From Lachnospiraceae bacterium (lineage in GTDB: Bacteria; Bacillota; Clostridia; Lachnospirales; Lachnospiraceae): DNA of 64,000 nt. Positions within the stretch are counted from its first letter, which is position 1, and every line of letters starts with the position of its first letter. The stretch lies in NCBI GenBank assembly GCA_014804425.1, contig JAAUZV010000012.1:44826-108825 (forward strand). Reading direction: 5' to 3'. Under the pieces are notes generated by a model. That model saw only the letters and a list, made by a program, of their open reading frames with translations. It was not told the DNA's origin and did not search any database. Shown in pieces: positions 42,263 through 52,087 of this stretch. The translations under genes and the position numbers were made by a program.

Positions 42263-42829
42263 ATGGATTATCAGATACATGAAAGCAGTATCGTTGACGA
42301 AAACGTGCAGGTCGGTGCAGGCACAAAGATATGGTACTTTTGCCATATCCAGTCCGGTGCAAGAATCGGGAAGAACTGTTCTCTTGGGCAGAACGTAAAC
42401 ATTTCCAACAACGTTACGATCGGGAACGGCGTCAAGATACAGAATAATGTGTCCGTCTACGAAGGTGTCGAACTGGAAGACGAGGTATTCTGCGGACCGT
42501 CATGTGTATTTACCAATGACTTGACGCCGCGTGCAGGACATCCAAAAGGGCGTGAGAACTATAAACGGACCCTTGTCAAAAAAGGAGCGAGCATCGGCGC
42601 CAATGCAACGATCGTATGCGGACATACGATCGGCAGCTTCGCGATGATCGCGGCGGGCGCGGTTGTTACCAAAGATGTGCCCGACTATGCACTGATGACA
42701 GGGATCCCTGCCAGACAGACCGGATGGGTATGCGAATGCGGACAGGTTCTGACATCTGACTATACCTGTCCTGACTGTGGAAAAATTTATTGCATGGAAG
42801 AGGAGTCGCTATGGAATTCAGAGACTTAA
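42263..42829 (+). CDS. UDP-amino-sugar N-acetyltransferase (WlbB/WbpD-like), cassette 1
   Basis: A hexapeptide acetyltransferase of 188 residues. GAGTKIWYFCHIQSGARIGK, NNVSVYEGVELEDEVFCGPS, VFTNDLTPRA and [20 protein letters not shown] are the wording of WlbB/WbpD enzymes, which acetylate the 3-amino group of UDP-2-acetamido-3-amino sugars. The C-terminus carries a zinc-ribbon-like CECGQVLTSDYTCPDCGK, absent in the shortest relatives. It overlaps the aminotransferase gene by 19 nt. A near-parallel enzyme is at 50561-51106. Confidence 0.85.
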   Translation: MDYQIHESSIVDENVQVGAGTKIWYFCHIQSGARIGKNCSLGQNVNISNNVTIGNGVKIQNNVSVYEGVELEDEVFCGPSCVFTNDLTPRAGHPKGRENYKRTLVKKGASIGANATIVCGHTIGSFAMIAAGAVVTKDVPDYALMTGIPARQTGWVCECGQVLTSDYTCPDCGKIYCMEEESLWNSET

Positions 42830-43935
42830 AAGCGCAATATCAACATCATAAGGAAGAAATCGACGACGCGATCCGCCGGGTGCTCTCTAACGGCGGTTTT
42901 ATTGGAGGAGCGCCTGTTAGGGAGCTCGAAGAGAAGCTGGCAGAATATGTGGGTGTAAAGCATTGTATTACCTGTGCAAACGGAACAGATGCGCTCCAGC
43001 TTGCATTAATGGCATGGGGAATCGGACCGGGTGATGCCGTCTTTGTTCCTGACTTTACGTTCTTTTCCAGCGCGGAGGTCGTTCCGGTTGTCGGCGCGAC
43101 GCCGGTATTCGTGGACATCGACGCGGATACCTACAATATGAGCCCGGACAGTCTGGAAAAAGCGATCCAATATGTACATAACTCTACAGACTTACGACCG
43201 CGGGCAATCGTTGCCGTAGATCTGTTCGGACAACCGGCGGACTATGACCGGATACGAAAAATCGCACAGCAATACCATTTATTCCTGCTGGAAGATGCTG
43301 CGCAGGGATTCGGCGGAAGCATCAGAGGTAAAAGAGCATGCGCCTTCGGCGATATTTCAACGACATCCTTCTTCCCTGCAAAGCCGCTTGGCTGCTATGG
43401 GGACGGCGGTGCAATTTTTACCGATCACGATGAATGGGCGGCACTGCTCCGCTCATACTGTGTTCATGGAAAAGGTGCGGATAAATATGATAACGTGCGC
43501 ATCGGTATGAATTCCAGACTGGATACCATACAGGCGGCGGTACTGCTTAAAAAGCTGGCGTTCTTTGATGAGGAAACAGAGAAGTGTAACCGTGTGGCTG
43601 CCGAGTATAGCAGGCTGCTGCAAGGGCATGTCAAAACGCCGGTTGCAGCACCGGAAATGTATTCCGGCTGGGCGCAGTATACGATCCGGTTAGAGGATGA
43701 ACAGCATCGGGAAGATGCCATGCAGCGGTTAAAGGATGCGGGCATACCGACAGCCGTTTACTATAAGAAGCCCCTTCATAAGCAGGAAGCATTAAAGGAC
43801 TATGCGGTTTCGGAGCTTGATTATCATGTGACCGAGCAAACCTGCCTGAGTTGTTTGTCATTGCCGATGCATGCGTATTTAGAGACGGGAGAAATCGAAA
43901 AGATTTGTGAGACGATCAAATCGGTTACTCCTTGA
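42811..43935 (+). CDS. DegT/DnrJ/EryC1 aminotransferase (WlbC/WbpE-like), cassette 1
   Basis: A 374-residue PLP-dependent sugar aminotransferase. The fold markers are MEFRDLKAQYQHHKEEIDDA, CITCANGTDALQLALMAWGI, VEDFT-type PDFTFFSSAEVV, LLEDAAQGFGG and the PLP lysine in TTSFFPAKPLGCYGDGG. WbpE/WlbC members put an amino group on C-3 of the keto sugar made by the WlbA-like enzyme. The ATG at 42811 follows GAGGAG. The set 39425, 42263 and 42811 covers oxidation, amination and acetylation. Confidence 0.88.
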   Translation: MEFRDLKAQYQHHKEEIDDAIRRVLSNGGFIGGAPVRELEEKLAEYVGVKHCITCANGTDALQLALMAWGIGPGDAVFVPDFTFFSSAEVVPVVGATPVFVDIDADTYNMSPDSLEKAIQYVHNSTDLRPRAIVAVDLFGQPADYDRIRKIAQQYHLFLLEDAAQGFGGSIRGKRACAFGDISTTSFFPAKPLGCYGDGGAIFTDHDEWAALLRSYCVHGKGADKYDNVRIGMNSRLDTIQAAVLLKKLAFFDEETEKCNRVAAEYSRLLQGHVKTPVAAPEMYSGWAQYTIRLEDEQHREDAMQRLKDAGIPTAVYYKKPLHKQEALKDYAVSELDYHVTEQTCLSCLSLPMHAYLETGEIEKICETIKSVTP

Positions 43936-43997
43936 TGAGGAATGGAAGAAAGGGAAGGCGTTTATAAGCACTTTTGATATAAGCGCAGGGGATGAAC

Positions 43998-45419
43998 ATG
44001 CAGATATCAGATATGTTCGATTGCTTTTTACAATATGAAGAGGAGCATGAACTGTTTGAGAGAAAAGAAATCGCAGGAATCCGCTATTGGTACTATTTGC
44101 GTTATCCTATATGGCAGGCAATGATGCAAATGAGCGGCTGGGGGATCAATATTACCGGGAAGACAGGCAAAAAAGCGGCGGAACGTACGTTAGAGCGGAT
44201 AGAACGAAACACGATTCGAAATCCGATGCTGAGCATGCAGAAAGAGGTATTGATATTTAATAGCCCGAGGAGGGTGAAATACGGCAGCTATTACCAATGC
44301 ATCTATACGGATGAATGGTTACAAGATTTGAAGCGGAGCTATTGCGTATGCGAGAGCGCTTATCAAGGACAACATTTTAAGCCTGTTAGAACAAAGCACT
44401 TAAAATACATAGACTGCAAGGTGAAAGCCGTACAAAAGCAGAAGATTGATGTCAGAGAGGAGTTTTCTTCGCTGCTTTCGGAATTAGAGAACGGTTTAGG
44501 GGTTCATTTTGACAATCAGACGAAAAAGTCATTGCTGGTGAGCTTTGACAGTATCATCAATCATCGCGCGGGAATCATGGCGTATTATGACCGGTTGCTT
44601 CATAGGATTAATCCGAAAATCATCTTTCTTGTGAATGGATATGATTTTGAGCACATTCTGATGGTGGAGACAGCAAAAAAAAGAGGAATCCCAACGGTTG
44701 AGCTGGAGCATGGTGCCATGGAAGGGCATTTGGCATATAACTTTTTGCGAAAGCGGGAACTGCCCGGCTTTCCGGATTATATTTTTACATTCGGAAAACA
44801 TGATGCGGAGGTGCCTCAGCTTCCGATTGACAGCGCAAACGTGGTCCCCGTCGGGTCCGCGCAGCTCGAGCGGGAGATCCTGTTTTATCAGAACGCATTC
44901 AAGAATAAGACGAAAAAGAAAAAGATAATTACATTTTGGTCTAACGGGTCGGAGGAATTGATCGACTGCGCGCTGAAATTGTCAGAACGATTGGACTTAT
45001 CCGTTTACAAGGTTGTAGTAAAGCTGCATCCGAGTGAATACCGGAACTGGAATAAGCTTTATCCGAAATTAGGCCATGGAAATGTACAAATCGAAGACGG
45101 ATCAAAACATAATGTTTATTATTGGCTGGCAGTTTCTGACTGGGTGATCGGAACGTCTTCCACAACACTGATCGAAGCCACTGCATTTGATACAAATATC
45201 CTCATACTGAAAGCAAGTAAATATTATCAGATGAAGGGCGTTGTAGAAAAAGGGTTTGGGAAGTATGCCGCAGATGATAAAGAAATATATGACATGATCA
45301 TGAGCGGGAAAAGCACCCGGAATCAGGATGTGGACCCGGAGATGTTTTTTGCAAGAAATGTAAAAGAGAATATCTACAAGGCAATTGACCAAATGATAGA
45401 GAACAAGCAGAGAAAGTGA
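43998..45419 (+). CDS. Putative GT-B surface-glycan transferase (capsule-transferase-like)
   Basis: A 473-residue protein. The N-terminal half is unfamiliar (YWYYLRYPIWQAMMQMSGWG). The C-terminal half has TVELEHGAMEGH, then VVKLHPSEYRNWNKLYPKLG and VIGTSSTTLIEATAFDTNIL, the pair of motifs in capsule and teichoic-acid GT-B transferases. It matches in style the left-operon protein at 24582-25871 (TLEHGIVNG, KVHPSD). ATGs lie at 43992 and 43998; AGGGG spacing suits the second. Confidence 0.65.
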   Translation: MQISDMFDCFLQYEEEHELFERKEIAGIRYWYYLRYPIWQAMMQMSGWGINITGKTGKKAAERTLERIERNTIRNPMLSMQKEVLIFNSPRRVKYGSYYQCIYTDEWLQDLKRSYCVCESAYQGQHFKPVRTKHLKYIDCKVKAVQKQKIDVREEFSSLLSELENGLGVHFDNQTKKSLLVSFDSIINHRAGIMAYYDRLLHRINPKIIFLVNGYDFEHILMVETAKKRGIPTVELEHGAMEGHLAYNFLRKRELPGFPDYIFTFGKHDAEVPQLPIDSANVVPVGSAQLEREILFYQNAFKNKTKKKKIITFWSNGSEELIDCALKLSERLDLSVYKVVVKLHPSEYRNWNKLYPKLGHGNVQIEDGSKHNVYYWLAVSDWVIGTSSTTLIEATAFDTNILILKASKYYQMKGVVEKGFGKYAADDKEIYDMIMSGKSTRNQDVDPEMFFARNVKENIYKAIDQMIENKQRK

Positions 45420-45456
45420 GGGCGTTGGTCGTATACGATCAACTGCGGAGATCATC

Positions 45457-46674
45457 ATGCATATTGTTTTTTTAACAAATCTGTTTCCGAGCGGCAGGAA
45501 TGTATCCGGACCGGCGCGCTATATAGCGAATATAGCGGAAGCTTTCGTAAAAAAGGGTCACAGTGTTACGGTCATTACAGAATCGTTTGACGGTAAGCAG
45601 AGCGACTTGAACGGCGTGCGGATCTGCAAGGTAAAGGTCGGCGGTATGATAAGAAGCCCGCGGATCAAAAATACCACTTTCGGAAAAGCATATCATAATC
45701 TTGTTCGAAGCTTCTGCTACTATAAGCAGGTTCGCGCGCTGGCAAAGAGAAAGCATATTGATATTGTGCAGAGTGTCAGCGGGTATGCATTGGCGTTGGT
45801 ACGCATGCGAAAGATTCCTTATATTATTCGTGTGTCTGAATTTGCACCCTTATGGAGAAAATCCAATGAAGAGAATTTTGACTTTGAGGCGTCCCTGAAG
45901 CCTAAGCCGGATGAGAGGCTGTCTTTTATGGCTATGAAGGGTGCGGATGCGCTGGTCGCGCCAAGCAGGCTGTTGGCGGGGCTGCTCAAAGAGAAACTCG
46001 GGGTGGAGGCTAAGGTCGTGGAAAGCCCTGTCATGCCGGATCGTCATGAGCGCGTACTTTCTGAAAAGAATCTTACGCCCGGAATGTATTGGCTGACCTT
46101 CGGCAAAATCATTATGAGAAAAGAGATCCATCTCATAGCGGCGATCGCAGATCAGATGTTGGGTGAATATCCTGACATGAAATGGGTCATGGTTGGCAAA
46201 GATAATGGATTGATCTATCAGGGGAAAGCAATGAATGCCGGTACGCTTTTCCGAAAGCTGATCAAAGAACATAAGGATCGCTTTGTGTATCTGGGAGAGA
46301 TTACGGACAAAGACAGATTGTTTTCGCTTGTTCAAAACGCGAATGCGTGCATCCTGCCGACGCGGGTGGACAATCTGCCGAATACGGTCTTGGAGGCTAT
46401 GGCGTTCGGTAAGATTGTCATAAGTACTACGGGACCGCATGGAACCAGCGTCGAACAATTGATCACGGACGGGGAAAACGGATTTTTAGCAGAGATTGAT
46501 GATGCCGATTCTTTGGCGGAAAAAATGCGGGAAATGATGCGATTGGACGAGACAGGGCGCATGTTAATAGAGAGAAAGGCATACGACAGGGTAAGTGGAT
46601 TGAGCCCGGAGAAGGTGTGTGATGTCATGTTGAAAATATATCGAAAAACAATTGAGGAAAAAGGATTAAATTAA
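45457..46674 (+). CDS. GT4-family glycosyltransferase
   Basis: A 405-residue GT-B enzyme: HIVFLTNLFPSGRNVSGPAR at the start, LTFGKIIMRKEIHLIAAIAD as the inter-domain segment and donor motif RVDNLPNTVLEAMAFGKIVI with Asp as the first acid. The middle includes IIRVSEFAPLWRKSNEENFD. The donor motif is almost the same as in the left-operon GT4 at 22179-23369. GGAG precedes the ATG. Confidence 0.9.
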   Translation: MHIVFLTNLFPSGRNVSGPARYIANIAEAFVKKGHSVTVITESFDGKQSDLNGVRICKVKVGGMIRSPRIKNTTFGKAYHNLVRSFCYYKQVRALAKRKHIDIVQSVSGYALALVRMRKIPYIIRVSEFAPLWRKSNEENFDFEASLKPKPDERLSFMAMKGADALVAPSRLLAGLLKEKLGVEAKVVESPVMPDRHERVLSEKNLTPGMYWLTFGKIIMRKEIHLIAAIADQMLGEYPDMKWVMVGKDNGLIYQGKAMNAGTLFRKLIKEHKDRFVYLGEITDKDRLFSLVQNANACILPTRVDNLPNTVLEAMAFGKIVISTTGPHGTSVEQLITDGENGFLAEIDDADSLAEKMREMMRLDETGRMLIERKAYDRVSGLSPEKVCDVMLKIYRKTIEEKGLN

Positions 46675-46695
46675 CGGAAAGGTGTGGGTATTTAA

Positions 46696-46986
46696 ATGTA
46701 TTATCTGGCATTGGCAAGCAGTATGAATTATATGATTGATTACATAAAGACACAACAATTACATAAGAAACGAATATGTTTGTTGGGGAGTGCGGACAAG
46801 GCATGCCGTCTGTTTCTATTTATTGCGAAGCGTAAAGGAGTGACATGTGACTGGTGTAGAGGCATTAAGGATGTCGTGAACGATGATCATACATTTTGGG
46901 TAGTCGTTGATCGGAATCCCTATAAGTGCATACAGACGATCAGTCCGAGCGGATCCATTCCTAATTTTATAGCAATTATGATGTGA
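46696..46986 (+). CDS. Small hypothetical protein
   Basis: A 96-residue protein I do not recognise. KRICLLGSADKACRLFLFIA looks like the first strand and loop of a Rossmann-type nucleotide fold, and HTFWVVVDRNPYKCIQTI like a later strand, so it may be a reduced relative of the Rossmann half of the protein at 48274-49416. AAAGGTG lies 11 nt before the ATG, 21 nt after the previous stop and 9 nt before the next gene, so it is probably translated. Confidence 0.55.
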   Translation: MYYLALASSMNYMIDYIKTQQLHKKRICLLGSADKACRLFLFIAKRKGVTCDWCRGIKDVVNDDHTFWVVVDRNPYKCIQTISPSGSIPNFIAIMM

Positions 46987-46995
46987 GGGAAAAAA

Positions 46996-48258
46996 ATGAG
47001 ACTATTAATGATTGATATAAATGGTGAACATCCTAATGTGATGTGGAGAAATTTCAAGAATGCACTTTCTTTTGAATTTGATATAAAGTGCTACGGACCG
47101 GGATTTGTGTCAACCACAGAGTTGGAAAAGGGTTTGCACAAATTTATAGAAAAAAATAATGGGTTTGATATCATTGTTGTTACATCCTATCTTTTTAGAG
47201 CTGCAATCGGTTCTGAAACGGGGGACTTGCGAGGAACTTATGGGGATTTCTCATATTTGTTATCACAGTATAATCTTGCAGAGTGCATCCGTTTTAGCGC
47301 ATCCATTCTGCATGAATTAGATGAAATAAGAGATATAGCCAGGATCATACTGGTTCAGGGCGATGTGGTCACAATGCCGAAAGCATTGGCAACAGCTTAC
47401 AGAAAAAAGTTTGATGCAGGTTATTATTATTTGGGTTGGGGATTTATTCATGAGTACTCCAAAGACCGGGCGTTCAGAAAAAACAAGCTGACAAATCAAC
47501 ATAAAAGCATTTGTCAGGAATATCATAATAAGATTATTTCATTACCCATATGTGCAATTAATGAGAATAATCTTTGCTATACGGAATTAGCAGCAAGGCC
47601 CTTTGACTGGATCGTTCCGGGAAATATTAAAGGGTATCATCAGAGAGAAATTGCTCAAAAAATTCTTATTGAACAAGGTGTAAAGCTTTGGAATGAGGAC
47701 AAGGAGCGGTCTGAATTAACATATAATCACTTAAAGTTAAAAAATATTATGAATATCCAATTTGATACGTTATATGATCGGGTTGTGAGTATCATAATGA
47801 TGATAATGAGGAATCCAAAACATCGGTATCATATTCATATGCCATTATCGCCCAAAGCCATTGGCGGATATCGTGAGAATTACTTAGATGCATTAAAAAT
47901 GACAAAGTATGCATATGTAGACGGTGGTCCGGGACACGTGGTAGTAGGAAAATATATGGAAGTTCCGGCGGCAGGTACCGTCATGATTGGGGAAACGGCA
48001 TGTGGTTTGAGGGACATGGGGTTTGTTCCGGGAGTACATATGATAGAAGTCTCTGCAGATGGATTAAAGAAAATGATCCCGGAAATAGAACATGATATTG
48101 ATCATATGCAGGAAATAGCGGACAATGCCAAACGGCTAGTGGTGGAAAAGCATACTTATCGAAAACGGGCGGAAGCCTTTAGGCGGGCATGTGAGAAAAT
48201 ACGAGAAGGTGAATTTGTCGGTTCACATTGGGAAAACGGGGATTTCATTTTAGAATAA
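46996..48258 (+). CDS. Putative glycosyltransferase (GT1_2-like C-terminal domain)
   Basis: A 420-residue protein. The C-terminal region VVVGKYMEVPAAGTVMIGET, followed by GLRDMGFVPGVHMIEV and a helix with EIADNAKRLVVEKHTYRKRA, is the layout of glycosyl transferases that end in a GT1_2 domain (spore-coat or maltose-O-transferase style). The N-terminal half (LLMIDINGEHPNVMWRNFKN) is a plausible GT-B acceptor domain. The sequence is AT-richer than the genes before it, and this shift continues to 56.6 kb. Confidence 0.6.
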   Translation: MRLLMIDINGEHPNVMWRNFKNALSFEFDIKCYGPGFVSTTELEKGLHKFIEKNNGFDIIVVTSYLFRAAIGSETGDLRGTYGDFSYLLSQYNLAECIRFSASILHELDEIRDIARIILVQGDVVTMPKALATAYRKKFDAGYYYLGWGFIHEYSKDRAFRKNKLTNQHKSICQEYHNKIISLPICAINENNLCYTELAARPFDWIVPGNIKGYHQREIAQKILIEQGVKLWNEDKERSELTYNHLKLKNIMNIQFDTLYDRVVSIIMMIMRNPKHRYHIHMPLSPKAIGGYRENYLDALKMTKYAYVDGGPGHVVVGKYMEVPAAGTVMIGETACGLRDMGFVPGVHMIEVSADGLKKMIPEIEHDIDHMQEIADNAKRLVVEKHTYRKRAEAFRRACEKIREGEFVGSHWENGDFILE

Positions 48259-48273
48259 GGGGGGAAGGAATAA

Positions 48274-49416
48274 GTGAAGATTGTAATATACGGTATTGGA
48301 ACCGGAAGACTGCAAATTGAGCAAAACTTGAAAAAGGATTGTGAGATTGTAGCGTATACGGACGGATATTCGGATATTGAAACTTTTAACTTTAGACCTT
48401 TTGTGAAATGTGAAGAGCTGTCGGATATAGACTTTGATTATTTAGTTTTGGCAACTAGGGAAAAGCATAATAAAGAGATTATTCGAAATCTTGTGGATGA
48501 GTATCAGGTAGAGGAGACTAAAATTATAAATTATTACGGATGGATGGCTTCTCTGCAGCATGTTGATCAGGTTATGTCATCAGATGAAATGCCCTATGAG
48601 GGAATGATTTTAGGAATTTCTCATGCAAGGTATGGCATAAATCCACGTTATTTATCCAAAAGATTTTGTAATTTGGCGTTAGACAGTCAGGATTTGTACT
48701 ATAACAAGGAAACATTCAGATACTGTATCAGGCAGTATGGAGATAAACTAGATTTGCGATATGTCATTTTAGATATGTTTGATTATAATTACTTTAATTT
48801 TGACACATCGCGTTCGACTTCCTGCGGTCCTTACATTTTAGGGAGAGGAATTAAGGATGAGCACCATTTGGAGCAGAATAAAAACTATTCTGTGGAGGAA
48901 AAAGAACAAATACGTGATATGGTTGCCGGTTACAAAGAGAAGTTTGAAAGATTGTTGTCACTGGTGCAATTATCGGCAGGAGGAGGGTATCCGGGGCCGA
49001 CGGGAAAGCTGATACACACGATGCCCCAAAGTGAGGCGGAACAGTATCCGCCGCTTGAAAGGACGGGTTTGTGGGATTCTCGTTTTGAGGATACCATATT
49101 GGAAAATCTTTCTAATTTTGAAGAGCTTCTATCTTTAGCCTATGGGTACAATCCTGATATGAGGGTGATTTTACTTCAGATACCAAGATCGATTTGGCAT
49201 GAGGAACTGTTAAAACACCATAACTTGAAATGGAAAGAAGAATTTGAAAATGTGGTTCGGTCATTTCAAAGAAAGTATCCATTCGAATATTATGATCTGA
49301 AGCAGTTGGATTTCATTCGATTGGATCATAGATATTATTTTGATATAGAGCACTTAAATTATACGGGAGGGGCAGTATTTACATCATATTTGGAACAGCT
49401 CCTGTTTTCAAAATAG
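48274..49416 (+). CDS. Rossmann-domain protein fused to an SGNH-like acyl hydrolase/transferase
   Basis: A 380-residue protein with two parts. Residues 1-100 form a nucleotide-binding-like fold (KIVIYGIGTGRLQIEQNLKK, DFDYLVLATREKHNKEIIRN). The rest resembles SGNH/DltD-type enzymes: MILGISHARYGINPRYLS with Ser in G-x-S, and the late D-x-x-H of YYFDIEHLNYTGGAVF. Such domains attach or remove O-acyl groups on glycans. It starts at GTG 48274 behind a G-rich site. A gap of 46 nt follows. Confidence 0.6.
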   Translation: MKIVIYGIGTGRLQIEQNLKKDCEIVAYTDGYSDIETFNFRPFVKCEELSDIDFDYLVLATREKHNKEIIRNLVDEYQVEETKIINYYGWMASLQHVDQVMSSDEMPYEGMILGISHARYGINPRYLSKRFCNLALDSQDLYYNKETFRYCIRQYGDKLDLRYVILDMFDYNYFNFDTSRSTSCGPYILGRGIKDEHHLEQNKNYSVEEKEQIRDMVAGYKEKFERLLSLVQLSAGGGYPGPTGKLIHTMPQSEAEQYPPLERTGLWDSRFEDTILENLSNFEELLSLAYGYNPDMRVILLQIPRSIWHEELLKHHNLKWKEEFENVVRSFQRKYPFEYYDLKQLDFIRLDHRYYFDIEHLNYTGGAVFTSYLEQLLFSK

Positions 49417-49462
49417 GAGTTTTATTAATACATCAAATAAAATAATACTTGGAGGAAAAGAG

Positions 49463-50539
49463 ATGATTTCTATTGCAAAACCTAATGTGGGTGCGGAGGA
49501 AAAAGAGGCGGTTTGTAAAATTATCGACAGTGGTATGATTGCCTGTGGAAAGGTGACGGAAGCGTTTGAGGAGGAGTTTTCATCCTATATTGGGACAAAG
49601 CATGGGATAGCGACAACGTCGGGTACTACGGCGTTAGAAGTAGCGATCAAATCTTTGGGGATTGGGAAAGGTGACAAGGTTTTAACAACCGCATTTTCAT
49701 TTATTGCTACAGCAAACGCGATCTTATATTCGGGTGCAATCCCGGTATTTGTGGATATTGAAGAAGACAGTTATAATATTGACCCGGATTTAATAGAGGA
49801 AAAACTGCAGGAGCAGCCGGAAATTAAAGCAGTGTTAATTGTTCATTTATTTGGGCTTCCGTGCCAAATGGATAGGATTAAGGAAATCGTAGATCGTCAT
49901 CATGTTATGCTGATTGAAGACTGCGCCCAGGCACACGGCGCCTTTTTTCAAGAGAAAAAGGTAGGTAGTTTTGGAGATGCGGCAGCATTTAGCTTTTATC
50001 CGACTAAAAATATGACGACTGGGGAAGGCGGAATTGTTTTGACAAATCATGATGACGTTGCGAAAAAAGCGCGGCTTCTCATTAATCACGGCATGGAAAT
50101 ACGCTATCATCATAAAGAGATCGGATACAACTATAGAATGACGAATATGGCGGCTGCCATGGGGCAGGTACAGCTCAGCAAACTGGAGAAATTTAATGAA
50201 AGACGGAGAGCCAATGCTGACAGATACATATGCGGGATTCATAACACAAAAATCATTATGCCGGAAATGTCGGAAGGACACGTTTTTCATCAGTTTACGA
50301 TTCGCGTCAAAGATGGGCTCAGAGATCGCTTTACAGCATTTTTGGAAGAGAATGGAGTTGGTTATGGCGTTTTTTATCCGTTATCCATGCCTGAACAGGA
50401 GTGCTATAAACAGTATGGGTTTGAGACGCATTTTCCTATCGTAGATTGTATCAAACAGGAAGTGGTGTCTATTCCGGTTCATCCGTTACTGACGGATGAG
50501 GAAGTTGATATGATTATTTCGGTAATCAATCGATTTTAA
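49463..50539 (+). CDS. DegT/DnrJ/EryC1 aminotransferase, cassette 2
   Basis: A 358-residue PLP sugar aminotransferase. It begins ISIAKPNVGAEEKEAVCKII, has GIATTSGTTALEVAIKSLGI, FSFIATANAILYSGAIPVFV, LIEDCAQAHGA and the PLP lysine in AFSFYPTKNMTTGEGGIVLT. This is the PseC/WbpE-type group that aminates UDP-keto sugars. GGAGG precedes the ATG. It is followed by an acetyltransferase and an oxidoreductase, repeating the enzyme set at 39425-43935 in a different order. Confidence 0.9.
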   Translation: MISIAKPNVGAEEKEAVCKIIDSGMIACGKVTEAFEEEFSSYIGTKHGIATTSGTTALEVAIKSLGIGKGDKVLTTAFSFIATANAILYSGAIPVFVDIEEDSYNIDPDLIEEKLQEQPEIKAVLIVHLFGLPCQMDRIKEIVDRHHVMLIEDCAQAHGAFFQEKKVGSFGDAAAFSFYPTKNMTTGEGGIVLTNHDDVAKKARLLINHGMEIRYHHKEIGYNYRMTNMAAAMGQVQLSKLEKFNERRRANADRYICGIHNTKIIMPEMSEGHVFHQFTIRVKDGLRDRFTAFLEENGVGYGVFYPLSMPEQECYKQYGFETHFPIVDCIKQEVVSIPVHPLLTDEEVDMIISVINRF

Positions 50540-50560
50540 AAAAGTAGGAGGGGAACTGAT

Positions 50561-51106
50561 TTGAATCATACTGTGTATATTCATCCGTCAGCAGTCGTGG
50601 CAGATCATGTTAAGATAGGAGACGGAACGAAAATTTGGGTGAACAGTCAGATTAGAGAAAATGTTGAGATTGGAGAACATTGCATCATAAGCAAGGATAC
50701 TTATATTGATCATACGGTAAAAATCGGCAGCCGGGTAAAAATTCAAAATGGCGTTTCGGTATATGCGGGTGTTACTGTAGAAGATGATGTTTTTATCGGT
50801 CCGAATGTGGCGTTCACAAATGATATGTATCCAAGGGCTTTTAATGAAGATTGGACAATAACCGATACATTTGTGAGGAAAGGGGCTTCAATCGGAGCGA
50901 ATGCGACGATTCGCTGTGGCATTGTAATAGGAGAATATGCCATGATCGGTGCGGGGAGCGTAGTTACGAAGGATGTGGAGCCCTATGCATTATGGGTAGG
51001 CAATCCGGCGAGGAGGATCGGATATGTCTGCAGATGCGGAAGAAAACTTGATAACCAGAAGAAATGCCCGGCTTGCGGAAAGACGGGCAGGGAGGTGCAG
51101 GAATGA
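50561..51106 (+). CDS. UDP-amino-sugar N-acetyltransferase (WlbB/WbpD-like), cassette 2
   Basis: A hexapeptide acetyltransferase of 181 residues: [70 protein letters not shown] and [20 protein letters not shown]. The C-terminal zinc-ribbon-like [18 protein letters not shown] repeats that of the cassette 1 enzyme. It starts at TTG 50561, 7 nt after AGGAGGGG; no ATG is available nearby. It overlaps the oxidoreductase gene by 4 nt. Confidence 0.87.
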   Translation: MNHTVYIHPSAVVADHVKIGDGTKIWVNSQIRENVEIGEHCIISKDTYIDHTVKIGSRVKIQNGVSVYAGVTVEDDVFIGPNVAFTNDMYPRAFNEDWTITDTFVRKGASIGANATIRCGIVIGEYAMIGAGSVVTKDVEPYALWVGNPARRIGYVCRCGRKLDNQKKCPACGKTGREVQE

Positions 51107-52083
51107 AATTAGCATTGGTAGGATATGGATATTGGGGGCCTAATATTGCCAAAAATTTGAAAGCATCCAATAAAGTAGAATTCGTGGGGATCTGTGAATT
51201 AAATGCGGAACGATTGGCGAGAGCAAAGAGTGTTTATGAGAATTCTATTGTGTATACAGACGATTATAGGGATTTCCTAAAAGATCCGTCAGTTGATGCA
51301 ATCGTTGTTGCGACACCGACCAAAGCCAGCTTTACAATTGTCATGGATGCACTGGATGCAGGGAAGCATGTTTTTGTAGAAAAGCCGATTGCAGTCAGCG
51401 AAGCGAATGCGATTGCGATTAAGAAAAAAGCGGACGAAAATAAGCGGATTGTACACTGTGATCATATCATGCTTTATCACCCTGTAATTCGTTATGTTAA
51501 AACGATGATGGATCAGGGCGAGTTGGGAGATTTGTTATATGTGGATATCTCTAGAATTAATTTGGGACCGCTCCATAAAGATGTAAATGCCTTGCTGGAT
51601 TTGGCGGTGCATGATATTGCTGTGATAGATTATTTGTCTGGCGGAGAAGATATTAAAAGATTGGAAGCAATGGGACATACCTGTTTCGGACAACAGGAGG
51701 CTTTAACCTATTTGACGATACAATATGAGAGTTTTATTGCACATATCAAATCAAGTTGGATTTCGCCGGTTAAAGAGAGGAAGACCGTCATTGCCGGAAC
51801 GAAAAAAATGGTGGTTTTTGATGATGTAAAATCAGAAAAACTGACGGTTTATGATAGGGGGTTTGACCCCCAAATGACAGAAGAATATGGATCTTACGAA
51901 TATCATGTCAGAAGTGGAGATATTTACATTCCTCATATACCGCAGGAGGATGCATTACGCAACAGCATAGAACATTTTGTAGACTGCGTAAAGGAGCAAA
52001 AGGAGTCTTTATCCGGCCCGGTATCTTCCATCCGCGTCATGAAAGTATTAGATATGGCATTAGAAAAGCTGAAGGAGAGCTAA
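51103..52083 (+). CDS. Gfo/Idh/MocA oxidoreductase, cassette 2
   Basis: A 326-residue NAD-dependent sugar oxidoreductase: [20 protein letters not shown] (Rossmann loop), [14 protein letters not shown] (E-K-P), [20 protein letters not shown] and [18 protein letters not shown] (catalytic H-D). Cassette 1's version has HNID in this place, so the two may act on different sugars. The ATG at 51103 follows GGGAGGTG and overlaps the previous stop (ATGA). Confidence 0.87.
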   Translation: MKLALVGYGYWGPNIAKNLKASNKVEFVGICELNAERLARAKSVYENSIVYTDDYRDFLKDPSVDAIVVATPTKASFTIVMDALDAGKHVFVEKPIAVSEANAIAIKKKADENKRIVHCDHIMLYHPVIRYVKTMMDQGELGDLLYVDISRINLGPLHKDVNALLDLAVHDIAVIDYLSGGEDIKRLEAMGHTCFGQQEALTYLTIQYESFIAHIKSSWISPVKERKTVIAGTKKMVVFDDVKSEKLTVYDRGFDPQMTEEYGSYEYHVRSGDIYIPHIPQEDALRNSIEHFVDCVKEQKESLSGPVSSIRVMKVLDMALEKLKES

Positions 52084-52087
52084 TTAC

